Source: Bacteroides stercorirosoris
Lineage (GTDB): Bacteria; Bacteroidota; Bacteroidia; Bacteroidales; Bacteroidaceae
Reading direction: 5' to 3'
DNA: 45,826 nucleotides
NCBI RefSeq assembly: GCF_900142015.1
Contig: NZ_FQZN01000039.1
Span: 1 to 45,826, forward strand
Numbering within the stretch: position 1 is the first letter of the stretch; each line of letters begins with the position of its first letter. The position numbers and the translations under genes were made by a program. Below, in pieces: positions 33,901 to 42,165 of this stretch. Under the pieces are notes generated by a model. The model saw nothing but the letters and a program-made list of their open reading frames with translations, had not been told where the DNA came from and ran no database searches.

Positions 33901-35543
33901 GTGTAGATAGAATCTTTGGGCAGGAAATGATGCAATTGTAAAGCATCTACATTAAGGTCTGCCTGGTAGACTTCGGTAGCGGTGTTATAGTGAGCCAGCA
34001 GGTTCAGCATACCTTCACGCTCTTGTAATTTCAGGGTGGCATCATATTTAGGGCCATCCATGATAAGGCGCGCTTTCAGATGCATACTGTCCGGCACCAC
34101 GATGGAACCGTCGGGGGTGACACCCGTCAGCCCGGTAAGGAAGTTCAGATTCTGCGTACGGATGTCGAAATCTATGTTCCCGTTGCGGGTCAGGCTATCG
34201 GTGAGGTTCCACATTTCGCCGCCGCCGTCGAGGGTAAAAGCTCCCGGCAGGTCGATGTTGAAGCGGGAAATCTGCATCTGCTTGAGATTACCTTCCGTTC
34301 CGGCACGAATGACGAGGGGACGGAAAGGATAGGCTTCCTTGAAAGTTTCGGGAAGGTCGCCGGCGAAGAGCATTACATCCTGTTTGCCGATGCGGGCATT
34401 GAAACGGGCGGTCAGTCGTCCGGTAGTGGGGATATCAACCAGCTCCCAGTAGGTCTGCGCAGTGAAATCCATCTCACTGTGCGGGGTGAGGAGCTTTAAG
34501 AAAGGCACTTGTATCACGGTAGAGTCGGCAAATACCCGGCCCGTAAGTGAGGTGATGCTTAAACCGGAACGCTCGTTCATGGAGAATTCACGGATAACGG
34601 CGTTGATGTCATGTCCGGCATAAAGTACGGAATCAATGCTGACGCGTATATCCCGCAAGGCGATGTGCGAAGCATCAAAACCCGGTGCTGGAGTCACGGA
34701 AGTACTGTCGGGGTCTGAAAGGCTGCCTGTATCGATAAGACTGTTCAGTGCATTGCCAAGCCGATTTCCGGTATCATAATTCACGGATGTACCGCTAAGC
34801 TGGAATTGTCTGAAACCATAGGCCTGGCGTCCGAGGTCGGCGGTGGCATCATCTATTTCCGCTTCGCCCAGGCGGGCATTGAGACTCATAGAGTCGAGAG
34901 GCATTTGCAGGTCTACGGAGACGTTTTTCAGCGCCAGCTTGTGAAGGGCCACTTTCCAGTTGAGGGCAGTGGTAGTGGTGTCCGGTTCGGAAGCAGTGGT
35001 GTCGTTCATCACTACCAGCATATGGGTGTCGCTCAGTTCTATGCGGTTGAGTACGGCATCTTCCGTCTTCAGGTTAATACCGTGGCTTTCGAGGAAGAAG
35101 CGCCCCAGCACACCTTTCAGTTGCATACCTTCTATCAGATTGGCGGAATTCACGGAAATGCCGTTCAAGGTAACTTCGTCCACTTCCACCTGTCCGCGTA
35201 TCAGGGGCCATGCCTGCACGCGCACGTTCAGGCTTTCGAGCAACAGCAGGGTGTCGGGAGTTTGCCGCACGGCAAGGGTATCGCCGGGGGCGGAAGCTAT
35301 TTGTTTGTCAGCTTGCACAGGCTGAATGACCTGCACACCACGCACCAACAGGTTCAGCGGGAAACGGAGGTCTATCCGCTCTACGGATATATCCATGCCC
35401 GTAGCCTCGGATGCGATGGCAGTGGCCTGTTTCCGTATCAGGTTTTGTACAGGAGGCACGTAAAGCAATACCATCAGTATTACAAATAGTATAACAGGGG
35501 TGAGCAGTATCCACACTACCCATTTTATCCATTTTCTTCTCAT
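30906..35543 (-). CDS. tamB: TamB: AsmA-like envelope-spanning protein
   Basis: 1545 aa. One N-terminal membrane helix (about 8-28) is followed by very long repeating beta-strand units of the AsmA/TamB type, which form a hydrophobic groove across the periplasm. The C-terminal TamB (DUF490) domain, from about residue 1180, contains DLSPDRSSRVELEGGGDLNLQYTPQGDLTLSGRYTL-type features and the strand-rich end. Family knowledge: it bridges the inner membrane and the Omp85 partner and takes part in phospholipid transport and barrel assembly. It is the upstream gene of the tamB-tamL pair. Confidence 0.92.
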   Translation of the reverse strand: MRRKWIKWVVWILLTPVILFVILMVLLYVPPVQNLIRKQATAIASEATGMDISVERIDLRFPLNLLVRGVQVIQPVQADKQIASAPGDTLAVRQTPDTLLLLESLNVRVQAWPLIRGQVEVDEVTLNGISVNSANLIEGMQLKGVLGRFFLESHGINLKTEDAVLNRIELSDTHMLVVMNDTTASEPDTTTTALNWKVALHKLALKNVSVDLQMPLDSMSLNARLGEAEIDDATADLGRQAYGFRQFQLSGTSVNYDTGNRLGNALNSLIDTGSLSDPDSTSVTPAPGFDASHIALRDIRVSIDSVLYAGHDINAVIREFSMNERSGLSITSLTGRVFADSTVIQVPFLKLLTPHSEMDFTAQTYWELVDIPTTGRLTARFNARIGKQDVMLFAGDLPETFKEAYPFRPLVIRAGTEGNLKQMQISRFNIDLPGAFTLDGGGEMWNLTDSLTRNGNIDFDIRTQNLNFLTGLTGVTPDGSIVVPDSMHLKARLIMDGPKYDATLKLQEREGMLNLLAHYNTATEVYQADLNVDALQLHHFLPKDSIYTLSAKVAAKGKGGDPANHRTTAALKASLGELQYGRWNISGIDLTAGLKSALATVNLTSDNPLLKMQANADMRLDRKYLDGKLDMNVEEVDLHELGISPKPLQHPFAFTLGAEARRDSIKMKMDAGDLDFQFRARSTLKKLMEQGTAFATLLTKQIELKHLDHAELRRALPSAGMQLKAGKQNPVSYFLATKDISFNDFTLRFGTTPRRGINGRTAIHGLRMDSLQLDTIFFAISQDTARMKLQGGVINGPKNPQVVFRSTLTGEIRNDDAELTLNYVDAKGDTGLDLGINARPLIEGKGRGNGIAFRLTPAEPVIAFQKFHFVDGNDWIYLHKNMRVYANVDMDSKDGLCFRMQSDRADTVSLQNINLELIRFRLDKLSGILPYMPPVTGLFSAEANYIQTATSLQVSAEAGIENLTYERQPVGNIGLGATWLPGDAGTHYLNAYFRSGDEEVMTADAVLTQKNGRDSIDVNTTFEHFPLSLANAFVPDRMVSFTGDIDGGIYINGAMEKPKLSGELSLDSVSIYARQAGARYWFDNRPLKIEDNQLIFNKFAIYTTSRNPFTIDGNVDFRNMEKPTAKLNLRAQNYTLLDAPRTKESMIYGKIFVDLNATVRGPLDALTMRGNMNLLGNTDVTYVLTDSPLTVEDRLGELVKFTSFTDTTSVQQTEAPTMSLGGMDMLMSVHIDDAVRLRADLSPDRSSRVELEGGGDLNLQYTPQGDLTLSGRYTLIGGMMKYALPVIPLKEFQFTNGSYVDWTGNPMNPKLNLTATERVRASVSDGDDNSGSRMVNFDVSISIKNSLENPDLSFNLSAPEDASVQNELVAMSADERSKQAITMLATGMYLYNGGKGGGLTMGSALNSVLQSQINSLTGNLKNASLSVGIEDRTAAETGDKQTDYSFRYSQRFFNDRVQVIIGGKVSSGANATNDVESFIDNISLEYRLDNSGTRYVRVFHNKNYESVLDGEITETGVGLVLRRKMDKLSELFIFKRKKKIEPVSE

Positions 35544-35838
35544 GAGGGCATCATTCGATAGTCAGTGTTTAAATCGTTACAAAGTAAACAAATTCTCCCG
35601 ACATTTAGTTCCCCATAAAGAAAAAAAGCCAAAAAAGCGGACGTTTCGGGCTGTTTATTTTAAGAATAAACGGAAGTGTTTTATATTAATCTCATATTCC
35701 AGACAGAGGGACGTTTTCATGCAATATGGCCACAAGATAATAAAAACATGAAAGCAGCATCGCATTTGCTTACATAAAAAGATTCTTATGTTTGGTTCTT
35801 TTTCAATATTTTTTCTTGCCGATTATAAGAATATCGTT
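35544..35838. other. Divergent intergenic region, A/T-rich
   Basis: About 295 bp between the divergent tamB and transglutaminase-like genes. Apart from the promoter at 35816-35846, I see no repeat, RNA or convincing small gene. A TTACTTTG-like sequence just upstream of tamB (minus strand, about 35579-35586) is one mismatch from the -7 consensus and could serve tamB. Confidence 0.3.
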
Positions 35839-35846
35839 TACCTTTG
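35816..35846 (+). promoter_or_regulatory. Promoter of the transglutaminase-like gene
   Basis: TTG at 35816-35818, a 20-bp spacer and TACCTTTG at 35839-35846: a full match to the Bacteroides promoter consensus. The predicted transcription start near 35853 rules out the upstream reading frame and supports the ATG at 35873. Confidence 0.7.
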
Positions 35847-35872
35847 TCGCCGACAACATAGAAATAGCAGGT

Positions 35873-37126
35873 ATGCCCCAGTATTCTAACAGCAGACTTA
35901 TTGCGTGGACAATAAGCATCTTCATGCTTCTTCCGTTCGGCAGATTGTTCTCCGCACGACAAGATGTTTATGCATCCGCCACAACATCCCTGTCCCTACC
36001 TGCTACAAAATCATCTCTAGATGTCCCTCCTACCGAACAACTTACCTTCCCTGATTCTGTAGCAATGGCGGCACCCGAAGCCGCAGGACGCAGTGTTGCT
36101 TCACTCGTAGCTTACATGAAGCAGTACCTCAAAACGGAAAATCAGTTGGCGCGCGCCATCTACACCTGGGTTTCAAGAAATATTAAGTACAACGTGTATA
36201 TAACTTATACTCCGAAAAGCGAAGAGACGGACGAAGCGAAAGAGATACAAAAAATACTGTCAGAGCGCAAAGGTGTCTGTCAGGAATATACGTTAATCTT
36301 CAAAGCGCTGGTGCAGGAAGCGGGGATGGAAGCATATATCATCAACGGCTACAACCGGCAAAACGGCACTTTGCTGCCCGACCCTCATCAGTGGTGCGCT
36401 GTCCGGATAGAAGGAAAATGGTATATGTTCGACCCTACATGGGGAGCGGGTTTTGTAGAGGATTACAAATTTGTGCCTTCGCCCAACCATCGCTTTTGCA
36501 AGTTGCCGTCGGACACGCTGCTAAAAACGCATATGCCTTTCGACCCGTTGTTTCAGTTTTGTGAGCGTCCGCTGACGTATGAGGAGTTTGACACGGGGAC
36601 GTATGACGAACAAAGGTCTGTACCGGTGTTCTACTGGCGGGATTCGCTGGCGCTATATACGCGGCAGGACACGTTGCAGAGGCTTGTCAACGCCAGGCAA
36701 CGAATGTTGGCGAACGGAAAAAGCAACGATCTGGTGTATTATACGCTGGAACTGACGAGTCAGAATATCCGTGTGGCGGGCATACGGAAGGTACTCACGG
36801 CTTATAATACGGCAATGAATCTGCTGGGAGAATCGGCGGATGCAATCAACAAGTTTATCCAGTACCGGAACAAGGCGTTCGAACCGAAAAAAGAAGATGA
36901 GGAAATACAGAAGATGGTAGATGTTCCGGAGAGGCTGATAAGCCGGGCGGACAGCATCATCAATACCATCCATTCGGCACCGGACCAATACCGGGAACAG
37001 ATACTTGAACTGAGAGACCAGATTATGGAGGTGGCTACAACTGTATATAAGCATAAGCTTTTTCTCAGACAATACTTCAAACTGCCGGAGAAACAGAGGA
37101 AGGGGTTGTTCAAACAGACGAAGTGA
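35873..37126 (+). CDS. Exported transglutaminase-like (cysteine-protease fold) protein
   Basis: 417 aa from the ATG at 35873, just after a consensus promoter. A signal-like hydrophobic segment (about 10-24) predicts export. The transglutaminase core has RKGVCQEYTLIFKAL (Cys), DPHQWCAVRI (His) and YMFDPTWGAGF (Asp), the complete catalytic triad in order. The C-terminal 200 residues are helical with coiled-coil tendency and a basic end. Such proteins in Bacteroides are mostly uncharacterised; proteolysis or amide transfer in the periplasm is possible. It faces the two-component operon tail to tail (37126/37153). Confidence 0.8.
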   Translation: MPQYSNSRLIAWTISIFMLLPFGRLFSARQDVYASATTSLSLPATKSSLDVPPTEQLTFPDSVAMAAPEAAGRSVASLVAYMKQYLKTENQLARAIYTWVSRNIKYNVYITYTPKSEETDEAKEIQKILSERKGVCQEYTLIFKALVQEAGMEAYIINGYNRQNGTLLPDPHQWCAVRIEGKWYMFDPTWGAGFVEDYKFVPSPNHRFCKLPSDTLLKTHMPFDPLFQFCERPLTYEEFDTGTYDEQRSVPVFYWRDSLALYTRQDTLQRLVNARQRMLANGKSNDLVYYTLELTSQNIRVAGIRKVLTAYNTAMNLLGESADAINKFIQYRNKAFEPKKEDEEIQKMVDVPERLISRADSIINTIHSAPDQYREQILELRDQIMEVATTVYKHKLFLRQYFKLPEKQRKGLFKQTK

Positions 37127-37152
37127 AAAGGGACAAGGAAACAAGTTGTCTG

Positions 37153-39498
37153 CTAATAAAGTTTTTCCGCCTGCGTCACCGCTTCTTCTACAAAAGTGAG
37201 CACCAAAAGAGATTTCTCCTTTATCTCCTCACAGAAAGGCACTCCACGGGAGGCTTCAAGATCTTTCAATAAAACCACAAGTTCGTCAGCACCCAATAGT
37301 GTAAACAAAGGCAGCATCTTATGCCCCATAGCCGCAACACCGTCCGTATCTTCACCTTCCAGCGCTTGACGCAGGCGATCCGCATTCAACCGTGTTTCCG
37401 TCACAAAACTCTCCAAGATAGATTTGGCAGCATCGGGGTCATCGCCGGAAAAGGCGGTGAGAGCCTTAAAGGCTAAAACCTTATTTAGCGGAGAGTTGGC
37501 TGCGCTATCATGCTGCACAGAACTCTCCACTCTCAACTCTCCATTCTCAACTCCTCCTCCACTCTCTATTTCCCGAATCAGTTCATGCACCGTAAACGGC
37601 TTGTGCAAGCACCCGGCAAAACCATGTTGCAGAAACTCTTCACGCTGCATATCACCGCGGGCGGTGACGGCAATCATAGGAATGTTTCTGGCTTGCGGGA
37701 TATTCGAGGCACGCAACAGTTTCAACAGATCGAAACCATTTATTGCAGGCATTTGTACATCCGTCAGCAAGACATCAAAAGTATCTGTGCGCAAAGCTTC
37801 CAGCAATTCGTCCAGTTGTAGGCAAGTGACGGAAGTTATACCACTCTGCGAGAGCATGGCGGCTGTAAGAGTGAGTTGGATGCGGTCGTCATCAATAATA
37901 AGAAGTTTGTTGAGTGGAGAGTTGGCTGCACTGTCGGAGGCTGCGCCATCATGCTGCACAGAACTCTCCACTCTCAACTCTCCACTCTCAACTTCTCCTC
38001 CTACCGGATACAGCGGCATCCGCAACGTAAACGTACTTCCTTCTCCAAGTTTACTTTCCACCTCAATCCGCCCTTCGAGCAGCTGCACCAACATACGGAC
38101 GATAGACAATCCCAGTCCGAAACCTTCCTCACCCTGTGCTCCCGGCAAGCGGGTGAACTCCTGGAAGATGCGTTCACGGTCATCCGGCTCCATACCCTTT
38201 CCTGTATCGATGACGGAGAGTTTCAAGTGATTTCCGGGAAAAGCAACGTCGCCCTTCGGCACAAAACAAGCCGCCAGCGTAATGCCCCCTTCCGAGGTGA
38301 ATTTCACCGCATTGGAAAGCAGATTGTTGACTATTTGGCGCAGACGTAACGGGTCGCTGATAAATGCTCCTTTCAATTCCGGGTCTATATCGCACTTCAG
38401 AGAAAGACCTTTGGCAGAAGTCAACGGCTCGAAACTGACATACACTTCTTCCAGCAGGCGTGCGGGATGGAAGGTGACACGGTTAATCTCGGCTTTATTC
38501 AGATCGAGGCGGTGGAAGTCGAGCAAGTCGGTCACCAGTTTCAGAAGGTGTTCCGAAGAGGTCTTCATATTGTCGAGATAGAAACGTTGCCGCTCGTCTA
38601 CAGTGAGACGGGAGAGCAGGTCGGCATACCCCATGATAGAGCCTAAAGGGGCTTTGAAGTCGTGGGTGATGGCAAGCATCAGTTTTTCGCGGGAAGCAAG
38701 CAGTTCCTCGGCGAAGCGGTTGGCTTCTTCCAGTTGACTGCGGTAACGGTTGCTACGGGTGATGTCGCGCCAAATCATGATAAGGAAGATTACAGACAGT
38801 AGCACGGAACCCGCAGCAATGCTTGCAATGATTGCTGCGGAACGATGGCGCACCGCTTTCTGAAACTCGGCTTCTTCGCGGGCACGTAGCAGGGTTTCCT
38901 GTTCATAGCCTTTCAGCAGGCTGTCGATACGGGCAGTAAGCGCATGGTCAAGACGTTGCAGATTCCGCTTGCGGCGCTGCACGATGTTATTGGTTTCCTT
39001 CTTCTGGCGGGCGGCAATGCGCAACTTCTCGTGCAGGGAGTCAACGGGATTATAAGCATCGAGAATGGTATCGGTGGCTACTTCAAGGACGGTCTGCACC
39101 TGGACGGCACTATCTTTCTTGGGCGGCACAAAGACTTCGCCCAGACGACGGAAGAAACCTTTTTTCTTGGGTTGCGTCACGACTGTGTCCCGGCGGGCGG
39201 TAACCCGGCGTTGCACACGCTGCTGGGTGATGATGGTGTCCTGCTCGGCAATGATTTGCTCCACCTCATGAGCGGAAATCATGTTCTCATTCGCCTCACT
39301 CAGTGTGCGCAGCAGGCGGACAGTATTGGCATCTTTCTCCCGCAGAAGCCCTATCAGGCTATCTGTCCGCAGGATATCATTGTTGTCGGAACTCATAAGG
39401 TTCTCCATCTCCCTGTGCACGAAGAACAGAGAATAAAGCAGAACGGCCAGCAGAACAGCATAACCGGCGGCTATTTTCTTCTTGGAGACGTTATTCAT
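37153..39498 (-). CDS. Hybrid sensor histidine kinase with receiver and HPt domains
   Basis: 781 aa. Membrane helices at 11-27 and 220-243 bracket a periplasmic, largely coiled-coil sensor of about 190 residues. A short cytoplasmic coiled coil leads to HisKA (phospho-accepting H279 in THDFKAPLGS), HATPase (NLLSNAVKF, DTGKGM, GFGLGLSI), a receiver with D580 (LLTDVQMP) and K633, and a C-terminal HPt domain with H726 in GHKML. Both interdomain linkers (about 499-530 and 645-672) contain GELRVESSVQHD, encoded by two copies of a dispersed repeat. The HPt output could feed the sigma-54-type regulator encoded divergently at 43097. It starts 17 bp after the MATE gene, so it is probably in the same operon. 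Confidence 0.92.
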   Translation of the reverse strand: MNNVSKKKIAAGYAVLLAVLLYSLFFVHREMENLMSSDNNDILRTDSLIGLLREKDANTVRLLRTLSEANENMISAHEVEQIIAEQDTIITQQRVQRRVTARRDTVVTQPKKKGFFRRLGEVFVPPKKDSAVQVQTVLEVATDTILDAYNPVDSLHEKLRIAARQKKETNNIVQRRKRNLQRLDHALTARIDSLLKGYEQETLLRAREEAEFQKAVRHRSAAIIASIAAGSVLLSVIFLIMIWRDITRSNRYRSQLEEANRFAEELLASREKLMLAITHDFKAPLGSIMGYADLLSRLTVDERQRFYLDNMKTSSEHLLKLVTDLLDFHRLDLNKAEINRVTFHPARLLEEVYVSFEPLTSAKGLSLKCDIDPELKGAFISDPLRLRQIVNNLLSNAVKFTSEGGITLAACFVPKGDVAFPGNHLKLSVIDTGKGMEPDDRERIFQEFTRLPGAQGEEGFGLGLSIVRMLVQLLEGRIEVESKLGEGSTFTLRMPLYPVGGEVESGELRVESSVQHDGAASDSAANSPLNKLLIIDDDRIQLTLTAAMLSQSGITSVTCLQLDELLEALRTDTFDVLLTDVQMPAINGFDLLKLLRASNIPQARNIPMIAVTARGDMQREEFLQHGFAGCLHKPFTVHELIREIESGGGVENGELRVESSVQHDSAANSPLNKVLAFKALTAFSGDDPDAAKSILESFVTETRLNADRLRQALEGEDTDGVAAMGHKMLPLFTLLGADELVVLLKDLEASRGVPFCEEIKEKSLLVLTFVEEAVTQAEKLY
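37491..37560. repeat. Dispersed repeat, short form (copy A), in frame within the kinase gene
   Basis: The core is 37498-37520. It is flanked by gagagtt (37491-37497) and aactctccactctcaact-type units (37521-37560). A 37-nt segment (37507-37543) is identical to 37948-37984 of copy B. It encodes the receiver-HPt linker on the minus strand. Confidence 0.8.
37909..38001. repeat. Dispersed repeat, long form (copy B), in frame within the kinase gene
   Basis: Left arm 37909-37923 (gttgagtggagagtt) is complementary to the tandem units in the right arm (37962-37993). The 38-bp core (37924-37961) consists of 15 extra bases plus a 23-bp part that matches copy A at 22 of 23 positions. It encodes the HATPase-receiver linker on the minus strand. 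Confidence 0.8.
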
Positions 39499-39515
39499 AT
39501 CCTGTCACTTTTTCT

Positions 39516-40850
39516 TCATCTCGTTTTATAGCGGAACCGCAGCCAGAGCATGATGCCCGCACTCGTCAGTCCGAACGGGAACGCCATCCAGACACCGACC
39601 GTGCCCCATCCCAGCACGAAACCACATAAATATCCTACGGGCAAAGATATAACAAAATAGGAAATAAATGCAATGATCATCATAGGTTTTACGTCCGCAA
39701 TACCGCGCAGGGCATTAGCAAAGCTGATTTGCAGGCCATCGCCAAACTGGTAGACCAGGAACGGCAGGAACAAGGAAGACACCATAGCGGAAACCTCCAC
39801 GCTATCCGTGAACCAACCTCCCACCCGGTTGCGGAACAGGAACACAATGCTCAGAAGCACCACCGCCATTGCCATAATCAGATGAAAACCGGCATACGCC
39901 GAACGGCGGACATTCACCATATCATTCTGCCCCTTGAAGTTGCTGACCCGGACGGCAACCGCCGCTCCCATACCATAGAACATCATAAAAGTGAACTGGG
40001 AGATGGTAAGCATTATCTGATGGGAAGCCAAAGCGATGGTACCCAGCCACCCCACCATAATGGTGCTGAGACTGAATGAAGCCGTCTCCATCCCCATCTG
40101 TAAACCTACAGGCCAGCCAAGCGCATTGAGCCTTCTGAACATTTCCTTCGACCATCCCAGACGGAAGAATCCCAATTTATACCTCAGAAACCTGCGGCTG
40201 CGGAACACAATAAACGCAAAAGCAATGACCATGACGATACGTGAGAACAGCGTACTGATGCCCGCACCCAATAGTCCCAACTCCGGAAGACCGAACTTTC
40301 CGTAAATCAGCGCATAGTTACCCACAATATTCAGTGCATTTCCGCCGAGAAGCACCCACATGGCTGTCTGCGTATTGGTGATGCCATCGGTGAATTGCTT
40401 GAAGCCATTAAAAAGCATGACGAATACCAACGATGCCAATAATATAAGGTAGTAGGGCTTTATCAGAGGAATCAGTTCTTCGGGCTGCCCCATACGCTCT
40501 ACGTTGAAGTAGACTACGGTCATGATAAGTGTCAGCAACAGAGCCACCAGCACATTGGCAAGCAAACTGGAACGCAAAGCCTGTCCGGCTTCCATGAACC
40601 GGCGGTTACCGTAGAACTCACCGACTACCGGTGTCAGCCCGTAAGAGAAGCCTGTGCTGAAAATAATGCAAAGAGTAAAAAGATTGTTAGTGAAAGAAGC
40701 GGCCGCCAGCTCCGCCGTGCTGTGATGCCCCACCATCAGGGTATCGGCAAAACCGAGGATAATGACCCCTAACTGGCCGATGACAATAGGGAGCCCCAAA
40801 TAAAACAACGCTTTATAATGACCTTTGTACGTATCTATCAGTTTCTTCAT
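39516..40850 (-). CDS. MATE family efflux transporter
   Basis: 444 aa with twelve predicted membrane helices in two bundles, the usual MATE size. Family traits include the early GLPIVIGQLGVIILGFADTLMVGHHSTAELAA segment and a repeat of this pattern in the second half (GWPVGLQMGMETASFSLSTIMVGWLG). It exports cationic drugs or metabolites using Na+ or H+; substrate not predictable. It lies between the M16 peptidase (38 bp) and the hybrid kinase (17 bp) in a leftward run. Confidence 0.93.
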   Translation of the reverse strand: MKKLIDTYKGHYKALFYLGLPIVIGQLGVIILGFADTLMVGHHSTAELAAASFTNNLFTLCIIFSTGFSYGLTPVVGEFYGNRRFMEAGQALRSSLLANVLVALLLTLIMTVVYFNVERMGQPEELIPLIKPYYLILLASLVFVMLFNGFKQFTDGITNTQTAMWVLLGGNALNIVGNYALIYGKFGLPELGLLGAGISTLFSRIVMVIAFAFIVFRSRRFLRYKLGFFRLGWSKEMFRRLNALGWPVGLQMGMETASFSLSTIMVGWLGTIALASHQIMLTISQFTFMMFYGMGAAVAVRVSNFKGQNDMVNVRRSAYAGFHLIMAMAVVLLSIVFLFRNRVGGWFTDSVEVSAMVSSLFLPFLVYQFGDGLQISFANALRGIADVKPMMIIAFISYFVISLPVGYLCGFVLGWGTVGVWMAFPFGLTSAGIMLWLRFRYKTR

Positions 40851-40888
40851 GAATGTTTAGTTATTGAGAGTGAAGTACAACCATACGT

Positions 40889-42124
40889 TCACTGTTCCTT
40901 CTTATAATACAGCACCACCGAGTTTTCCTCCCGGAAAGCCTGTTGTGCCACCTTTTTCAGTTGCTCCGCCGTCACGGCGCGATACCACTCCACTTCGCAG
41001 TCTATATCTTCCGCCTGTCCGGTAAGTTCAAACCATGCCAGGTTTGTGGCAACATTCAGGTAGTTGATATTTCCAAAAATCTGTGTGGACTCAAACTTGT
41101 TCTTCACCTTCTCCAGTTCCTGTTCCTCTATCTCCGTTTGCTGCAACTCCTCCAGCTCCCGGCGTACAGCAGCCTCAGCCTCTTCCAGCGATACGCCTGC
41201 CGCCGGTTTTCCACTGATGTGCAGCAATCCCGCATCACGTGTGCCCGAGATATAGGCATCGATGCTGGAGAATAATTTCTGCTCCTGCACCAGGCGACGG
41301 CTCAAACGGCTGGAACGCCCGTTACTGAGAATATCCGACAGGATGTCGAACGCATAATAATCAGGATGTTCACGGCTGCACATATGATAAGCCATAAAGA
41401 GTGCATCCAAAGGAACCGGGCGCTCTACCGTCAGTCTGCGCGCTTCCGTCTGTACGGCTTCGCAGGGCAATTGCCTAACCGGAACATCTCTGCGGGGAAT
41501 AGAGCCGAACCACTTCTCGGTCAACCTTACCGCTTCTTCCCATGATATATTTCCGGTGACGGCCAGCACAGCATTGTTGGGCGCATAAAAACGGAAGAAG
41601 AACTCTTTCACTTCCTTCAGCGTGGCTTGTTCAATGTGCGACAGGTCTTTACCGATAGTCGGCCAGCGATACGGATGCACCCGGTAAGCCAACGGACGGA
41701 TGAGATGTCCCACGTCTCCGTAAGGCTGGTTCAGACAACGCTGTTTGAACTCCTCCATAACCACACCGCGCTGCACTTCAAGGCTTTGCTCGCTGAATGC
41801 CAGTTCCAACATACGGTCAGCTTCCAGCCAGAAGCCAATCTCTACGTTTGATTTTGGGACAGTGAGATAATAGTTCGTGATGTCATTGTTCGTCCAGGCA
41901 TTATTCTCACCACCCGCCGACTGCAAAGGAGCATCATAATCAGGGATGTTCACTGAACCTCCGAACATCAGGTGCTCAAACAAATGGGCAAAACCGGTAT
42001 GATCGGGATGCTCATCACGAGCACCCACATCATAGACGATATTCAATGCCACCATCTGCGTACTGAGGTCTTCGCAGTGCACCAGACGCAGTCCGTTAGG
42101 AAGACAATATTTATTTATTTTCAT
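40889..42124 (-). CDS. M16 family zinc peptidase
   Basis: 411 aa. The inverted zinc motif HLFEH is at residues 47-51, preceded by the NGLRLVHCED strand and followed by the GGxNAWTNNDITNYYLTVP segment. One active M16 domain plus a second non-catalytic half gives the short, processing-peptidase-like form. No signal peptide is seen, so it is probably cytoplasmic or exported by an unseen route. It lies 41 bp after the cyclophilin gene in the same direction. Confidence 0.92.
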   Translation of the reverse strand: MKINKYCLPNGLRLVHCEDLSTQMVALNIVYDVGARDEHPDHTGFAHLFEHLMFGGSVNIPDYDAPLQSAGGENNAWTNNDITNYYLTVPKSNVEIGFWLEADRMLELAFSEQSLEVQRGVVMEEFKQRCLNQPYGDVGHLIRPLAYRVHPYRWPTIGKDLSHIEQATLKEVKEFFFRFYAPNNAVLAVTGNISWEEAVRLTEKWFGSIPRRDVPVRQLPCEAVQTEARRLTVERPVPLDALFMAYHMCSREHPDYYAFDILSDILSNGRSSRLSRRLVQEQKLFSSIDAYISGTRDAGLLHISGKPAAGVSLEEAEAAVRRELEELQQTEIEEQELEKVKNKFESTQIFGNINYLNVATNLAWFELTGQAEDIDCEVEWYRAVTAEQLKKVAQQAFREENSVVLYYKKEQ

Positions 42125-42165
42125 AAGATTAGGAGTTGTAAGCTGATAGAGGAGGAAATAAAACT

